DNA of 64,000 bases. Origin: Macrocystis pyrifera (Eukaryota; Sar; Phaeophyceae; Laminariales; Laminariaceae). The position numbers were made by a program, and so were the translations under genes. This document shows, in pieces, positions 11,601-22,784 of the stretch (the stretch's first letter is position 1; every line of letters begins with the position of its first letter). The stretch covers positions 8,782,254-8,846,253 of the forward strand of contig JASSKH010000017.1 in assembly GCA_031763025.1 (NCBI GenBank). Reading direction: 5' to 3'. The notes beneath the pieces were generated by a model. It was not told the origin of the DNA, made no database searches, and saw only the letters and a list, made by a program, of their open reading frames with translations.

Positions 11601-14600
11601 ACACTCAATACCTTCGAACGTACGATCCAAATACATGGTTGAAACGTCAGCGCCAAATTTTCAAAATTGAGCGGGGCATCGCAGAAAAGCCATTTTTAAT
11701 CGTAATTACTTGATTTATATCTGGAATCGAGTTTTGGTAATATATCTTGAAGGGTGGCGAATCAGGCAACCAGACTTACATCGATCCTCTCCTTTAGACC
11801 AACTACTATGGGAAAAAAAGTCAAGAGCTCTAAAACTGTTTTTTAGTCGAAAACCCGCGATTTACTCGGTGGGACTGTCGAAAACACCCGTTGACTCCTC
11901 AGAATGCTCCCTTTAGTTTTCCGAGAGCTTTCTTGAGAAGTTTTCCGTTTCTCCAGATTAGCAGTTTGACTGTTCGTCCTTACGGCCGGTTCTGAGGACA
12001 TCATGATTTTCCACTGAAAAAACTTCAAAGATCCATTAGTTCTGGCCCCAGTTCTGACAAAACCATCTCATTTTTGACTCTCCAGAGAAAACTGATCGGC
12101 TGCTCCAAAAATGAATCTAGGACTCTGGAGAAACGGAAAACTGTTCCAGAAAGCTCTCGGAAAACTCCGGGGGGCATTCTGAGGAGTCTACCGGCGTTTT
12201 TGAATGCCTCGCCGAGTAAAACGCGTATATTCGGCCTAAAAACTCAGCTCCTGGAGCCCAGAAATAATTTCCCATAATGTATGGTCTTTTATGCCTTCAT
12301 CACTGCTCCCACCATATTTCCTCTCGGTCGAAAACGACATTTTTTATACGGTTTTAGTGTTGAAAAAAAATGGTGTTTTTGGGTTTTCGCGGAAATCTCG
12401 ACGAGATCGAGTCGGAAAAAAAAAAAGTTAGAATTTTTCATATATTGTTTTTTTTTTTTAAAGCAGTGGTGTGTCAGGGTGTTAGTGATGCCAACTTCTG
12501 TAGACTAATTCGCACTGATTCACGAGATACGACTTTTGCAAGCTTTCTCCGTTTTATGGCTGGCCCAGCTCGTATAGTACCACGACTATGGCCATGATGA
12601 CATCGAGTACCCCCCACCCCCCCTTTCGCTTTTCGTGCGATCACCATTTCTTTCAACACAGACGTCAGGAAAAATAGAAACACAAGAAACGAGAAGTAGG
12701 TCAGAGAGAAATAACGAAATAACTAGGGCTATTCAAGGGTGGGGTTAAACCTCGCGGGTCAGGTGGTTGGGTCGGGTAAGGAAGCGTGATCCAACCCGAC
12801 CCGACCCGACCCGACCCGATCCGTGAGAGCTTGAAAAACTCCTGCCCGACCCGATCCGACCCGTGAAATTTCAAAAAGTTCCCACTCCGTGAAGAGCCCT
12901 GGGGATAACAGCCGCGACCCAAGACTATATACGAGAAACAAGTGGAGAGGGAGAGGGGGTGAGTGAGCCAGCACTTACCACTTGGTATGAGCAGTGAAGA
13001 GGAGCGGGTGTACGGTTTCCTTTTTGGCAGCGCCGGGGTACTGCGGTAGATACAGACGTCGTCGCCACGCGAAACAGAAAGAGGCACGCCGGGTTGGAGC
13101 AAACAGACGAACAGAATGACAAGCAAGACGCAGCAGGCGTAACAGGCAGAGAGACAGACAGACAGAGACAGACAGACAGACAGACAGGCAGACAGACAGA
13201 CAGGCAGACAGACAGGCAGACAGACAGAGACAGACAGACAGACAGATGAACATAGTGCATCAGACATGCAGACAACAAGAAAAGCATCAGACAAAGGCAG
13301 ATAAACAGACTTGCAAAGTTGAGTATCGATCGATCGGGAGAACTCACAACTGACACGTATTTCGTACCCGTTTTTTTTTCAAGTTCTACATCAAAACACG
13401 AGATGAAGCAGATGCACACTGTAGACAAAACATCAAACAAGCGAGACAGACACACGAACAACAGACACGCAAAAACAACGGACCAAACACACCAGACAAG
13501 CACACAAAACAGACAGAACATCTGGACAAAGCAAGCCGACACATAGACAGACATCAGACGATCAGACAGACAAGACAAAACAGACATATCGATCGATGAA
13601 AAAGGGTACAGACGGGTCGGGAAAATACTAGACGCAGGCATCCATCGGGCGCAAGTGCCCACGAAAAATACTACTACTGCCCCTACGTATATATTACTGG
13701 GGGGCATAGCAACACATCAGCGGCAAGTGCGAGAGCGTGAGCTCGCAATATTCGACGAAAACCGACGAGCAGTGGGAATGCTCAACCCTAATGCGCGATA
13801 AATTCGAAGGCACATACCGGGCGGGGGGGAAAGGACGACACCTGTGACCACGGCTTGTCCAGAGGGGAGGATCGCTGAGAGAAAAATAAAACCTCCTACG
13901 CAACAAGCTGGAAAGTGAAATCGACGATAAAAAGAAGAAAGAAATAAGAAATACATACACCACTGTCCCGAAATACAACAACATTTTAGTTTTAACAACT
14001 ATTCTAGAACCGGTTCTTATACAATGGGACAGAGTGATATAAATCAGAATCCACGATCAGCCCAAAATCCAGGTATCTCCCCCATTTTACACACCACGTT
14101 TGGCTTCGAATACCATGTTTCCTCCGCCCGTACCACCAACATAAATTTATGTCTCTGGAAGTCGCCGCACCAGAAAATAAACCAACTCATCGAAGTTGTC
14201 ACGCATATTTATATGCAAGAAAGTCCGCCTCACCAAGCGGTTCTTACGAGGGTGCAGCTCGCCCTTCACGCGGCTCGCCCCGACACCTCATGTTTCGCTT
14301 CGCGTTCGGCTCAAGCAATGTTTATACCTGGTCGGTGAAAATCCGACGTGCTCCGTCCCGGCACCGTAGGGATGCGCGGGTCTACGGTCGTAGGACTGCG
14401 GCCACGCATGATATCGAGCGCACCCGTTCCCCTCACCCGCCCGATCGAGTAATGAGCCAACACAAGGACAATGCTCTCCTATAGATTAGAGTAGCACCCG
14501 CCCGCGAAACCGGCAATTTCATGCTCTCCTGCCGCACGGAGTGAACCACTTGCCTTACTATATACCAGGCACCAGGAAGCAGTACTATATATAAAGACGG

Positions 14601-16943
14601 TTGCTCGTGCGTTCTACGAGAGAGGTAGCACATTTCCGCCCAACTGTTTTCTGAATGACGGGGTTCTTTACCCAAAATCGTCGGAACGCCAATCTTGTTT
14701 CGAAAAAAATGATGGTTTTCGTAGTTGGGCCATGGGATTATTCATCGGGGTGCTATTTTGATCTTTGCTAAAGTCAGTTTTCGGGTGAGGCGTGGAGCTC
14801 CTCAAGTGAGGAGCCCAAGAAAATTTAGGATGAATCTCTATCGTAGAACGCCTCTGCTATGTAGCATCTCCCCACCGCAGCGTATTGCCACTCCTGTGCC
14901 ATCTCACTACGACAGCGTTAACCTTGCGGCTAGTAGCTACGCGCTTGACAACGAACTGCCGCGGCGGTAAGGCAGACACAACTGTTAGAAGTAATTGCCA
15001 CTGATGCTACTAAAATACGTATATTATAAGTATATCAAGAGCAAACCGGTACGAAGTCGTCAAGTACAAGGTCAACACGAACAACCAGAACCACATACGG
15101 GGTGCAAACGTAGGGGGTGCTGGCACGTAGTAATGTTGGGTCCGTCATGAGTTCTGATTGCTGCACATGCCCCCTCCGTAATCACAAGTCACCAAAAAGG
15201 AGCGGCTCACCTTGTACTCGAGGGCAACAATGCCCGTCGTGTCGTCCACTTTAACCTTGACGGCGCTGTAGTGCCAGGTGGTGGACAACACCTCCACGAG
15301 GTACACTCCCGCGGGCACGTCCTCAAAGGTGAAGGACCCGTCCCTCGCCGACATGCTCGACCGCTGCCCGCCGTTCAAAACCACCTGCAGTTTTTTCGGT
15401 TTTTATCGTTTTGGTTTTTTTTCAAACGTTTTAGTAAAAAATGTTGTAATCGTCGTACGTAGACACCATGATGACTTGATTATTTTGGTCGTAAAACGCA
15501 CTGAGCTGCAAGCAAGCAACGCCTTGTCATCTAGCGTGCCCCGAACAAAGACAAACGTAAGTGAAGTCTATACACGAAGCCACAACAGAAAAATCAAACA
15601 AACAAACGAACAAAACACGAATAGAGTGACACCAAATCCAGACCAACACCGACGCGTTCGCATGTGTTCTTGATTTGTTTTTTTGCTGTTGCACGCGCAG
15701 TACCACAGCAGCCGTCATCTCCCCAACCGCATGGTACCAGGTTCCTGGTGTGCTTACCAGGCTCCTGGCAGGCCTACTAGGTTGCTGGTAGGCCGCGAGG
15801 GGCTAAGGTACAAGCGGGTGATCATGCCCAGATCACCACGCGCGTAGCGAAAGTGTTATAAAATGCTCAAGCCATGCTCAAGCCACACAACCAGCGCCTA
15901 CCCCCCCCCCCCCCCCCCATTGTACGGGTGCAAGGGTACGTGGTCATAGGATTACGGCCATGCGTGGCATGAGTACACCCCCTCCCCCCCACTTGACACA
16001 TAGGCGGGGGGGTCGCGACAGGAGATACGAATGAAAAATTATTTGTACGGCCCAATGAACCTCGCGGAACGCTGGAACCGCGATTTCGTGCAGGGAACCT
16101 GGGCCTGCCAGAAAGAAGAAATAGGTACACCAGCAGCCGGGGAGGGGTAGGAAGTAGATGCACAGATGTGCCCTTGTGGCAAAGCAGTAGAGTAGAACTC
16201 ACATAATGGGAGATGGAGAAAATGGAAGAGTGTGACATGGAGAAGTTTGGTACACCAGTTAGAGAGGAAACGATCGCTATCCTAGGAGATAGATGGCGGC
16301 CACAGGCGGCCAAACAGGAAGGGGATAAGATTTAGCAAAAAGTGTTTTATGTAATATATATGGGAACAACGAAGTGAGTGCCCCAACTATTGGAGGTCTC
16401 TCTAATAGGAGCAGGAACGGTACTCCGTCTCGAAAGGTATGCGTGGTCAATGGGCACATGACCGCGGCAAGCAACACACGAGAACGCGCCGTCCCCCCCC
16501 CCTCTCAACCTCCCCTCCCAGTAGAAGAAGCACGGTTGGATGTTCTGTGCAACTGCTTCCCGTACAGCGTGCGACACCCTTGCAGCAGCATACCGCGCAC
16601 ATCTAATCTGTGAGACGCGTAGTTTTTGTACCTTACAGCGGCACTATACGTCGGCGTGCATCCTTGTATCATCAACATCAAATAAATGGGCGAGTCAGAT
16701 GTTTGCTATTACGGAGGACCATAGTAGATAGGACCTACAGTACACATGAAAACCTATATATTTACCTATTTTTACTAACAATATTTTGTCTCATTTACTA
16801 TGGTCCCCCGTGATAGTGTGTTGAGTGAAATACGTGTGGTATTCTACCGCGGGGAGGCGTTCTTCACCTTGGTGGTGGGAACGACGGACCGATCCGGCAT
16901 GGCCAGCGTGCCGCGGATTGTCTCGGAACGGGCCCCTCGACAC
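8614..16943 (-). CDS. EMC7: ER membrane protein complex subunit 7 (EMC7), lacks first exon
   Basis: EMC7 is a single-pass subunit of the EMC insertase, with a lumenal beta-sandwich (DUF2012). Five minus-strand exons join in matching phase: 16943-16868, 15384-15211, 13040-12979, 9549-9411 and 8805-8614, ending with TAA at 8614. They encode 25, 58, 20, 46 and 63 complete codons plus split codons. In order these give IRGTLAMPDRSVVPTTK, then VVLNGG and DGSFTFEDVPAGVYLVEV (the core of the beta-sandwich), YPGAAKKETVHPLLF, then SHFEKKE and MFKNPMTMIM with a Met-rich membrane segment and LANLDPEQLEE, and a Ser/Gly/Pro tail ending in RGRGKKKHG. The codon split across 12979/9549 gives Trp (TG|G), which strongly supports the join. 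Introns are about 0.6-3.4 kb. The exon carrying the start and signal peptide must lie above 16.95 kb and was not found. The family assignment is firm. Confidence 0.88.
9910..10015 (+). repeat. GGGTC-pentamer fold-back element, copy A
   Basis: Runs of GGGTC are followed by the centre CATCGAT and then by runs of GACCC, giving a perfect 14-bp stem (9941-9954 with 9962-9975) that continues imperfectly outward. The flank GCGAGGTTTTACCCCACCCG is shared with the inverted copy at 12727-12870. It lies in an EMC7 intron. Confidence 0.8.
10043..10125 (+). repeat. Segment shared with the right end of the window
   Basis: TTGTCTGACGCCGAGGGG and the roughly 70 bp after it recur with few changes at 63925-64000. 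Both copies contain a GGCAGACAGGG-like stretch followed by AGCAAG. The nature of the element is unknown. Confidence 0.7.
11233..11345 (+). repeat. Dispersed poly(C)-tailed repeat, partial copy
   Basis: Only the middle of the element is present, and within it a segment of about 37 bp (CATCCCGGCATTGTAGGGAT and flanks) is duplicated in tandem. A C-rich tract directly precedes it, at 11216-11230. Confidence 0.75.
11825..12254. mobile_element. Long fold-back element, arms of about 130 bp
   Basis: The arm at 11825-11957 is the diverged reverse complement of 12122-12254. Shared stretches include TTTTCCGAGAGCTTTC, ACTCCTCAGAATGC, TTTTCCGTTTCTCCAGA and TTTACTCGG. The spacer is about 165 bp. No open frame inside suggests a transposase, so it is probably a non-autonomous element or an old inverted duplication, within an EMC7 intron. 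Confidence 0.75.
12727..12870 (-). repeat. GGGTC-pentamer element, copy B
   Basis: This is an inverted copy of the element at 9910-10015. GACCC/ACCCG pentamers alternate with short spacers, and the same GGTTAAACCTCGCGGGT-type flank is present. Confidence 0.75.
13144..13245 (+). repeat. (CAGA)n microsatellite
   Basis: An imperfect CAGA/GACA array with GGCA variants lies about 100 bp upstream, in the sense of transcription, of the short EMC7 exon at 13040-12979. It creates long Cys/Ser/Val-rich minus-strand open frames that are artefacts. Confidence 0.9.
13722..13966 (+). mobile_element. tRNA-derived SINE, 5'-truncated copy
   Basis: The body of the SINE is present, from GCGAGAGCGTGAG through GACGAGCAGTGGGAATGCT and CACCTGTGACCACGGCTTGT to an A-rich tail. 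The tRNA-like head seen at 53935 and 62839 is missing, as expected for a 5' truncation. Confidence 0.8.
14160..14445 (+). repeat. Dispersed poly(C)-tailed repeat, long copy
   Basis: This copy extends further 5' than most, starting near AAACCAACTCATCGAAG, and runs to CGAGCGCACCC. It is about 80-85 percent similar by eye to the copies at 57308 and 46815. Confidence 0.8.
15922..15990 (+). repeat. Dispersed poly(C)-tailed repeat, 3' fragment
   Basis: Only the last 65 bp or so, around GTCATAGGATTACGGCCATG and GAGTACACCCCC, remains. A C19 run lies immediately 5' of the fragment. Confidence 0.65.
16709..16813. mobile_element. TA-flanked MITE, copy 2
   Basis: The ends TTACGGAGGACCATAGTAGA and the inverted TTTACTATGGTCCCCCGTGA are flanked on both sides by TA. 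Orientation is reversed relative to the copy at 20175. It lies just beyond the donor of the first recovered EMC7 exon. Confidence 0.85.
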
Positions 16944-17092
16944 CTGCATGAATCGAAACAAGAACAGAAAAAAAAAAAAAAACTCGAAGAGTCAAGCGTT
17001 GCTACTGGACGCGTTCTACCACATATATAGGGGTACGTTGCAATTGTTATCCAAATGATTTGTGCCCGGTGGACGTGTGCTGCCTTACAGCA

Positions 17093-17205
17093 CTGATAGG
17101 GCATGCCTTGCATGCACCAGGCGCGAAGCGCAGTGAGGCGTTGGGGAGAGGCGCATGAAGGGAGAGCTATATCCTACAAATAACCCAGTGTGAGGCGGAC
17201 ATTCG
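17093..17205 (-). repeat. Dispersed poly(C)-tailed repeat, 5' part
   Basis: A minus-strand copy of the 5' half of the family, with GTGAGGCGGAC, the AGCTATATCCTA equivalent of the GTAGGATGCAGC region, and GGCGCGAAGCGC. The tail half is absent. Confidence 0.65.
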
Positions 17206-17755
17206 TTGCAACATGGGGGGAGGGTTTGCGACGAGAAGGAGCCAGTCCCACAAGTCCCAGGCAGCTTTGATCGTATATTTACGTATAATATACAAGGCGC
17301 TTCGCTCCGCGGGCGGCCTACGCCGCCCGCTACGCTCTCGCTCAGGAAGGAAAAATACATCAAATTATGCGAAGCGGACAGAGGTCCATGATTGCAAACT
17401 GGCGACTTGATAATGCCAAGAGTCCCGCCGCCATGCTTCGTCAGGAGAAAACAGCTCGGACGCCACATTCGCTTCGCGTCGGGGGCGGTTTTCCGCTACG
17501 CTCGCTCACATGTCGTACAATGGTACATACCCCAGGTAGGGTACACATTTTCTTCTTTCGATATGCTCTGTGTCTGTACTCACTCGTACATGTGTGTACG
17601 AAAGATAAAGCACAGCACGTCACAGCAGCACAGCAAAACAATGAAAATGAAACCGAAAAATTCTAAAAGAAAAAAAAATCCCCGTCCCCTTTCGTGTAAT
17701 AAATTACTACCTGATTGGAACACCCTACACCGGTCAAAAAGAAGAAAAAAAAATC

Positions 17756-17938
17756 TTACAGCAGAGCTTCTCTCTCAGCCTCGTACGCCGCCCGGCCCTC
17801 TCGCGGCCATCTCGCCACCGATTCAGTCCGGGTAAAGCTTTCCTCCCTCTCTTCCACAGTGAGCCCCGTCGCCCGCCTCGCGTGAAGCCCGGTGCTCACC
17901 GTGGACCTCAACGCAAGCTCGACAATGTTGGTGCTCAT
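17756..17938 (-). CDS. Possible small ORF, 60 codons
   Basis: This is an uninterrupted 60-codon frame opening MSTNIVELALRSTVSTG and ending REGRAAYEAEREALL before TAA. It is charged and not built from a simple repeat, which sets it apart from most open frames here. No family is recognised. A GTGAGC donor after the thirteenth codon means it could instead be a spliced exon. It does not join in phase to the EMC7 exon at 16943 and shows no signal peptide, so it is unlikely to be the missing EMC7 start. Confidence 0.22.
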   Translation of the reverse strand: MSTNIVELALRSTVSTGLHARRATGLTVEEREESFTRTESVARWPREGRAAYEAEREALL

Positions 17939-18669
17939 TCGGGGTACCTCCCTCTTGTGACTTTCAGCCCGGTCGCAAAAACGCTTGAATGTTATTTTAC
18001 AATCCCGAACGAACCTTAAATACTCGTACGCACTCTATCCAAAATCACAAATGGAGGCCAGACAAAGCCTATTGATGCATCCCTCGTGTCTCGAGGCACA
18101 CGCGACGCCTAGGCACGAAAGCGGCGACCGCGCTCCTTGCAACTCCCCCTCTACTCGCCAGCATCCTCTGACACCCGCGACGGTGCCGGGTTCGCCCGCG
18201 CAACCGTGCTCGGAGTACACGCACGCACACGAAACGAAAGAAGAAAAAAGGAAAGGACTGAAAGTACGACGAGAAATGGAGAAAACAAAGACCCGCTGGA
18301 AGGGTCCGGCAAGTAATAAAAGGAGGCGATTTCCAAGTGGGAGCTCTGAGAGGCCAGGGATGTACCAACCGAGCACGCTCAGAGATCGAGACCTAAGTAA
18401 GTAGTTCTATGCTAGGGTGCTATTATTACGTCGAGACTCAACACCATAGACTCAACATCTTACGCCCAGCTACCAACGTATATGGCGGTTAAAGGCTAGA
18501 TGGCAGTGGTAGTCACGTCTCGGCCTAAAGGCAAAATATTGTAGCGCGAGTGAGATACACTGGTACGTGCTCCCCTTCACGAACAGCGGATTGCGTGTCT
18601 CATGAGACAGAGCCGCGTGGATCTCGACACCACGCTCGCCGCAGTCACCCTGCTCTCCCCCGGCCACAT

Positions 18670-18925
18670 CGGAAAATAAATCGACTCATTGTAACTGTCA
18701 TCCATGTGCAAATCCGCCTCACAAGCGGTTCTTAGTAGGATGCAGCTCACCCTTCATACGACTCGCCGAACATCTCACGGCGCTTCGCGCTTGGTGCAAG
18801 CAATATCTGCCTGGTCGGTGGAAACCCGACGTGCTCCGTCCCGACAATGTAGGGATGTGAGGGTTCATGGTCATACGACTGCGACCATGCATGATATTAA
18901 GATATCGAGTATCTTCTCCCCCCCC
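18670..18925 (+). repeat. Dispersed poly(C)-tailed repeat, full-length copy
   Basis: This copy starts around AAATCGACTCATTGTAACTG and runs through GTTCTTAGTAGGATGCAGCT to a short C run at 18920. It carries a small ATTAAGATATC change before the terminal GAGTA. Confidence 0.82.
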
Positions 18926-20174
18926 GCCGCGCGCGCGAGGGAGCAAAACACTCGAGATACCAGTATGTACCATGCCCAACAAGGTACCAGGTACCTACAT
19001 AAACCAAAGTCACTCTACGCGCCTGGGGACGGGAAATGCTGTTCACACGGCTGTTTTTTATACTGCTTTATCTGCTTGAGGCTTTGTGGACTCCGCGGCT
19101 TTGCATTTTCTCGCGGTTCGACTCCTTGCTCCGTCACGGCGTTGGTGTTTTTTCACGTATCATGCAAAGTACTATTGAGAGCATGCCAGTAGACTATTAA
19201 TAGTCTATCACTACTGGAAGACAGTGTTTCAAACAATATTACACAACAGAGCAGCTACACCGGGTGTGATTTCAAGCAAAATGTTTCACACGTCGGAAAC
19301 AGATGACGATCTACATGGTACTGTAGATCATCTACAGATAGATTATTTGGATTCTGGCCTGCTGTTAATAAATACTGAGCAGAATCTAATAAGTATAGGT
19401 CCAACCGTTGAAACGCGTCCTACTGCTGTAGATCATGAATGTACGTCTCCCACCCGGCAACATGAGTTTTGTAAGTAGATCACACAGACAAAAAAACTAT
19501 CCACATCCGCCCTGAAATATTCAAATCATGGAACTGCTGTAGGAATCGATTGTCTGTCCGAGGCGTGAAAACGATTACAGCACTTGTATACCTCTACATA
19601 CGAATGATTGCTTGTTTTCGACTGGAAAGTGGAAAGTGGAACGCCGGTGTCGGCCGCCGTTTCGAGCTCCGTAAATCAAGAAAACAGCGCTCAGACCAGA
19701 CTAGAAGATAGTAAAATTGAAGAAAGAAAGCCACAAAAAGAGAGATGAGGCAAGAAGCCAGAAGCGGCGGCGGCGGCGGCGGCGGCGGCAATGACGAGTC
19801 ACTTTTGAGGCGTCTCGCAGAGGGAGTAAGTAGTGCACACCTATCGTGCGGCAGGAGAGGCACCCCTTTACTGAAGTGGTATGTACGTCACCCCCTCGTA
19901 CATTTTGCTTGAGACAAGTCAGTCTTCCACTCCGGAGTTTTTTTCCAGCCGGTGCTGTCACCACGGACAATTCTTTCGGAGACGAGTTACTGTTAGAACA
20001 ACGACAACAGCAACACCAACAACAACTTACACTCGTGCAATACCTTTGGGTTGACCTCTATATTGCAAATCGGCCCAGACCCAACAAGCTCTCTACGATA
20101 GACGTATCATCGTTTGGGATAAAAATCTTTCTGAGCCACCACGGCATCCTTACCGGGCGCTACTAATATTAATA
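18926..20174. other. Intergenic region without a supported gene
   Basis: No coding exon is supported. A GGC-repeat patch (19764-19790) and many short GTAGATCA/ACAGCAGTA-type motifs are visible, and CAACAACAGC-rich DNA lies at 20000-20025. The missing first EMC7 exon could be hidden here or at 17-18.7 kb. Confidence 0.4.
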
Positions 20175-20279
20175 TTACGGGGGACCACAGTAAATAGGAC
20201 CAAATATTGTTAGTAAAAATAAGTAAATATATGGTTTTTTATGTATACTATAGGTCCTATTAACTATGGACCCCCGTAA
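20175..20279. mobile_element. TA-flanked MITE, copy 3
   Basis: A well-preserved 105-bp element. Its inverted ends begin TTACGGGGGACCACAGTAAA and end with CTATGGACCCCCGTAA, flanked by TA on both sides. This fits the target preference of Tc1/mariner-type transposases. It has no coding capacity. Confidence 0.88.
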
Positions 20280-20640
20280 TAGTTGAAAGAGGTACAGTAC
20301 CACAGCAGTCAGTTCGTGGGAATATCTGCACATTAGTGTTGAAGGTGCGCTGCCCCATACATCCCAAGCATCAGTCGTATCCGTATGTTTGTTCATGCTG
20401 AATTCCGCGTTATGCCTTCGGGGGGGACGCAGGAGCTTCGAAAAAATTAGGGTGAACCTCTGTCGCAGAACGCCTCCCCAACCCGACCCCAACCCTAACC
20501 CCAAGTCCCTTTGGAGGGCTCGGGGTCGGCGGGGTGGTCGCGCGGCTCCGCCGCGTGGTTCGGTGGACAAAAACGGCCGGGCCGAAAGGCCAACCTCGAC
20601 CAATGACACAGCAGCAGTATATATATATATATATATATAT

Positions 20641-20972
20641 TTATTTTTATTTTTATTTTTTTATCCATCACTTTTACTTCCCAGCTCACTCATAGGAGGT
20701 TTTACCCTCGACGATCTTCTGGACAAGCCGTGGTCACAGGTGTCGTCCCTTCTCCCCCCCGGTACGTGCCTTTATTTTTGTCGCGCATAGGGTTCAGCAT
20801 TCCCACTGCTCGTCGATTTTCATCGAATGTAGCCAACTCACGCTTTCGCGCTTTCCGCTTATCAATTTTTTATGCAAGAAAAAGTCCCTATGAGCATGCA
20901 CTCGGTGGGACTTGAACCCACGAAATTGATCTTGACAGGCACGCGGACCACCTACCAAGCCACCGGGGACGC
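20641..20972 (-). mobile_element. tRNA-derived SINE, full-length minus copy
   Basis: Read on the minus strand, it starts GCGTCCCCGGTGGCTTGG with an A-box-like TGGCTTGGTAGG, then a B-box-like GGGTTCAAGTCC, followed by the unrelated SINE body. It ends in an A/T-rich tail (20641-20662) next to a (TA)n run. Confidence 0.85.
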
Positions 20973-22784
20973 CGGCACTATATACGACCGACCGGACACC
21001 ACCCGTTGTGCGTGATGCGCGATGGGTCATGGGGGTATCCGTGGTTGCCATGATGGTATTAGTCGTCTAGAATACAAGTAGCCACACACAGCAGTGGTAT
21101 GATACTGCCGTGTGTCGTACGGCCTTTTCGCCATCACGTGCATCACGTTAGCGGCTACGAGTTCAGTACCAGGTATCACAGCAACGGTTTCCGGTTTGCG
21201 GATTCCGAAAATCAGTCGATCTCTCGTCGAAGATGAGAGCGCTTACCACCGCTGTACCAGGAACACATGGTAAGCAGCAATGCGAGCAAACTGGCTGCCG
21301 CTACATACGATCGTCTACACGAACGGCGATAAATGCGTACGATACCATATCTGATCTATGGTACTTGTTATACACTATAAACTAGATGTCTAGAGCCCAA
21401 GATCGCGAGCCACGAGTGACTAAGCCGAACATCTCTCGTCTCTCGACCTTCCCCCTGATGGGAAATGAATACCTGGGGTACAAGTTGGAGCAACTGCAGA
21501 CTGAGAGAACGGATGGTACTTTCTCCTATGGGTAGATAGCTCTGCTGGCTGCTGCCACCACCATAACCATAACCCAACCAGAGCAAGAGCGACAACGGCC
21601 ACTTCTCCAGGCCTATGACAAACGCATGCTGTAGATATACTGGCGTTGCTGTACGAGTGCAGCAGCTGTAGACTACCAGGTACAGCAGTACTCTGGGTGG
21701 CAGCAACACTTGTACTGCTGTTGGGGAAAGGAAAGGGGAGGGGGTGTGCTTGAGAAGAACAACGTAGCCCAGAAGCCTTAATTTCTCGCGTGTTCAGTTG
21801 CAGCTCACATTGCCGATAGAAGGACGACAAGCAGGGAGGTCAGCCCTCTCCATCGCGAAAGCATATCTCCCATTATTCGCTCCCGTCCCTTGTCTCTCCG
21901 CTGCCTGGTCGCCTGGTGTTGGCTGGTTGTCGCATCTGTCGGCTGCGAGGCCTAACCCCGCTCTCCACTAAAACACGGCCTTCCATGCCACTACAAACCT
22001 TTACTCTTTTACTTTTCCCACGAGACTCAGAGCACTTCACAGCTCAAGCAAGACCCTTCTACCTGGCTCGGCTTCGCCTGGGTCGCAAGGTGCGAGAGTG
22101 AAACAACAGCTCTAACTTACGTATGTTGTAGCGCAAACATCAGCCAGGATTGCATCGACGTCGTCTATGCCCTCCGCTGTCTGTCACCAACGCTTTGCAC
22201 GCTTAATTTTCTTGTTGAAGAACCCTCTTGAATCTTGACTGCACTGTACCGGGTACAGTATGCATCTCCACGAGGTGCACGCAGGCACGATCCCACTCGG
22301 TAGTCGGCAGAGAAACCGAAGCTCCATGAGCTAAAGCTTTAGCTTGGGACCCCCACCCTTCTATGCGCCCGAAGCTCTTTCTCCTGCGTGATCCGCAGAG
22401 GCAAGCGCGCGCTGCCTATACCTCTCGGGCCGGGAAAATCGCCACCCGCGCTGACGACATTCAGCCAATGCTCACCAGTACCATTATGGACGGGAATATA
22501 ATCTACGCTTGTTTTTCATACAAGACATCAAACGTCTATTATGTTTCCGTCCTAAGTGGTATCATATGACATGCAATCAGGGCATGACCCAGAAATCAGC
22601 ATTTCATATAGTTTTAACTTCAGCGTGGAGCGCGGAGAGATCAAACGGTACACCTGCCGCTGCCCTGCCCTGCTGCCGCTTGACTGTTGGCTGCTGAATG
22701 CTGAATACCGCTTCACTGCTACTTGCTGGCTTTGCTGTGCTGTGTCCCGATGGAAGGTATTGGATCTACGGCGGTGGTAATCTA

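Noticed and set aside
12701..13707. Minus-strand Cys/Ser/Val-rich frames of up to 260 codons
   Set aside because: They come from the (CAGA)n tract; the only supported coding sequence here is the 62-bp EMC7 exon, read in one of these frames.
20890..20972. Possible tRNA gene on the minus strand
   Set aside because: The A- and B-box-like words belong to the head of a SINE. The segment does not close into a good cloverleaf by eye, and the same head occurs in the other SINE copies.
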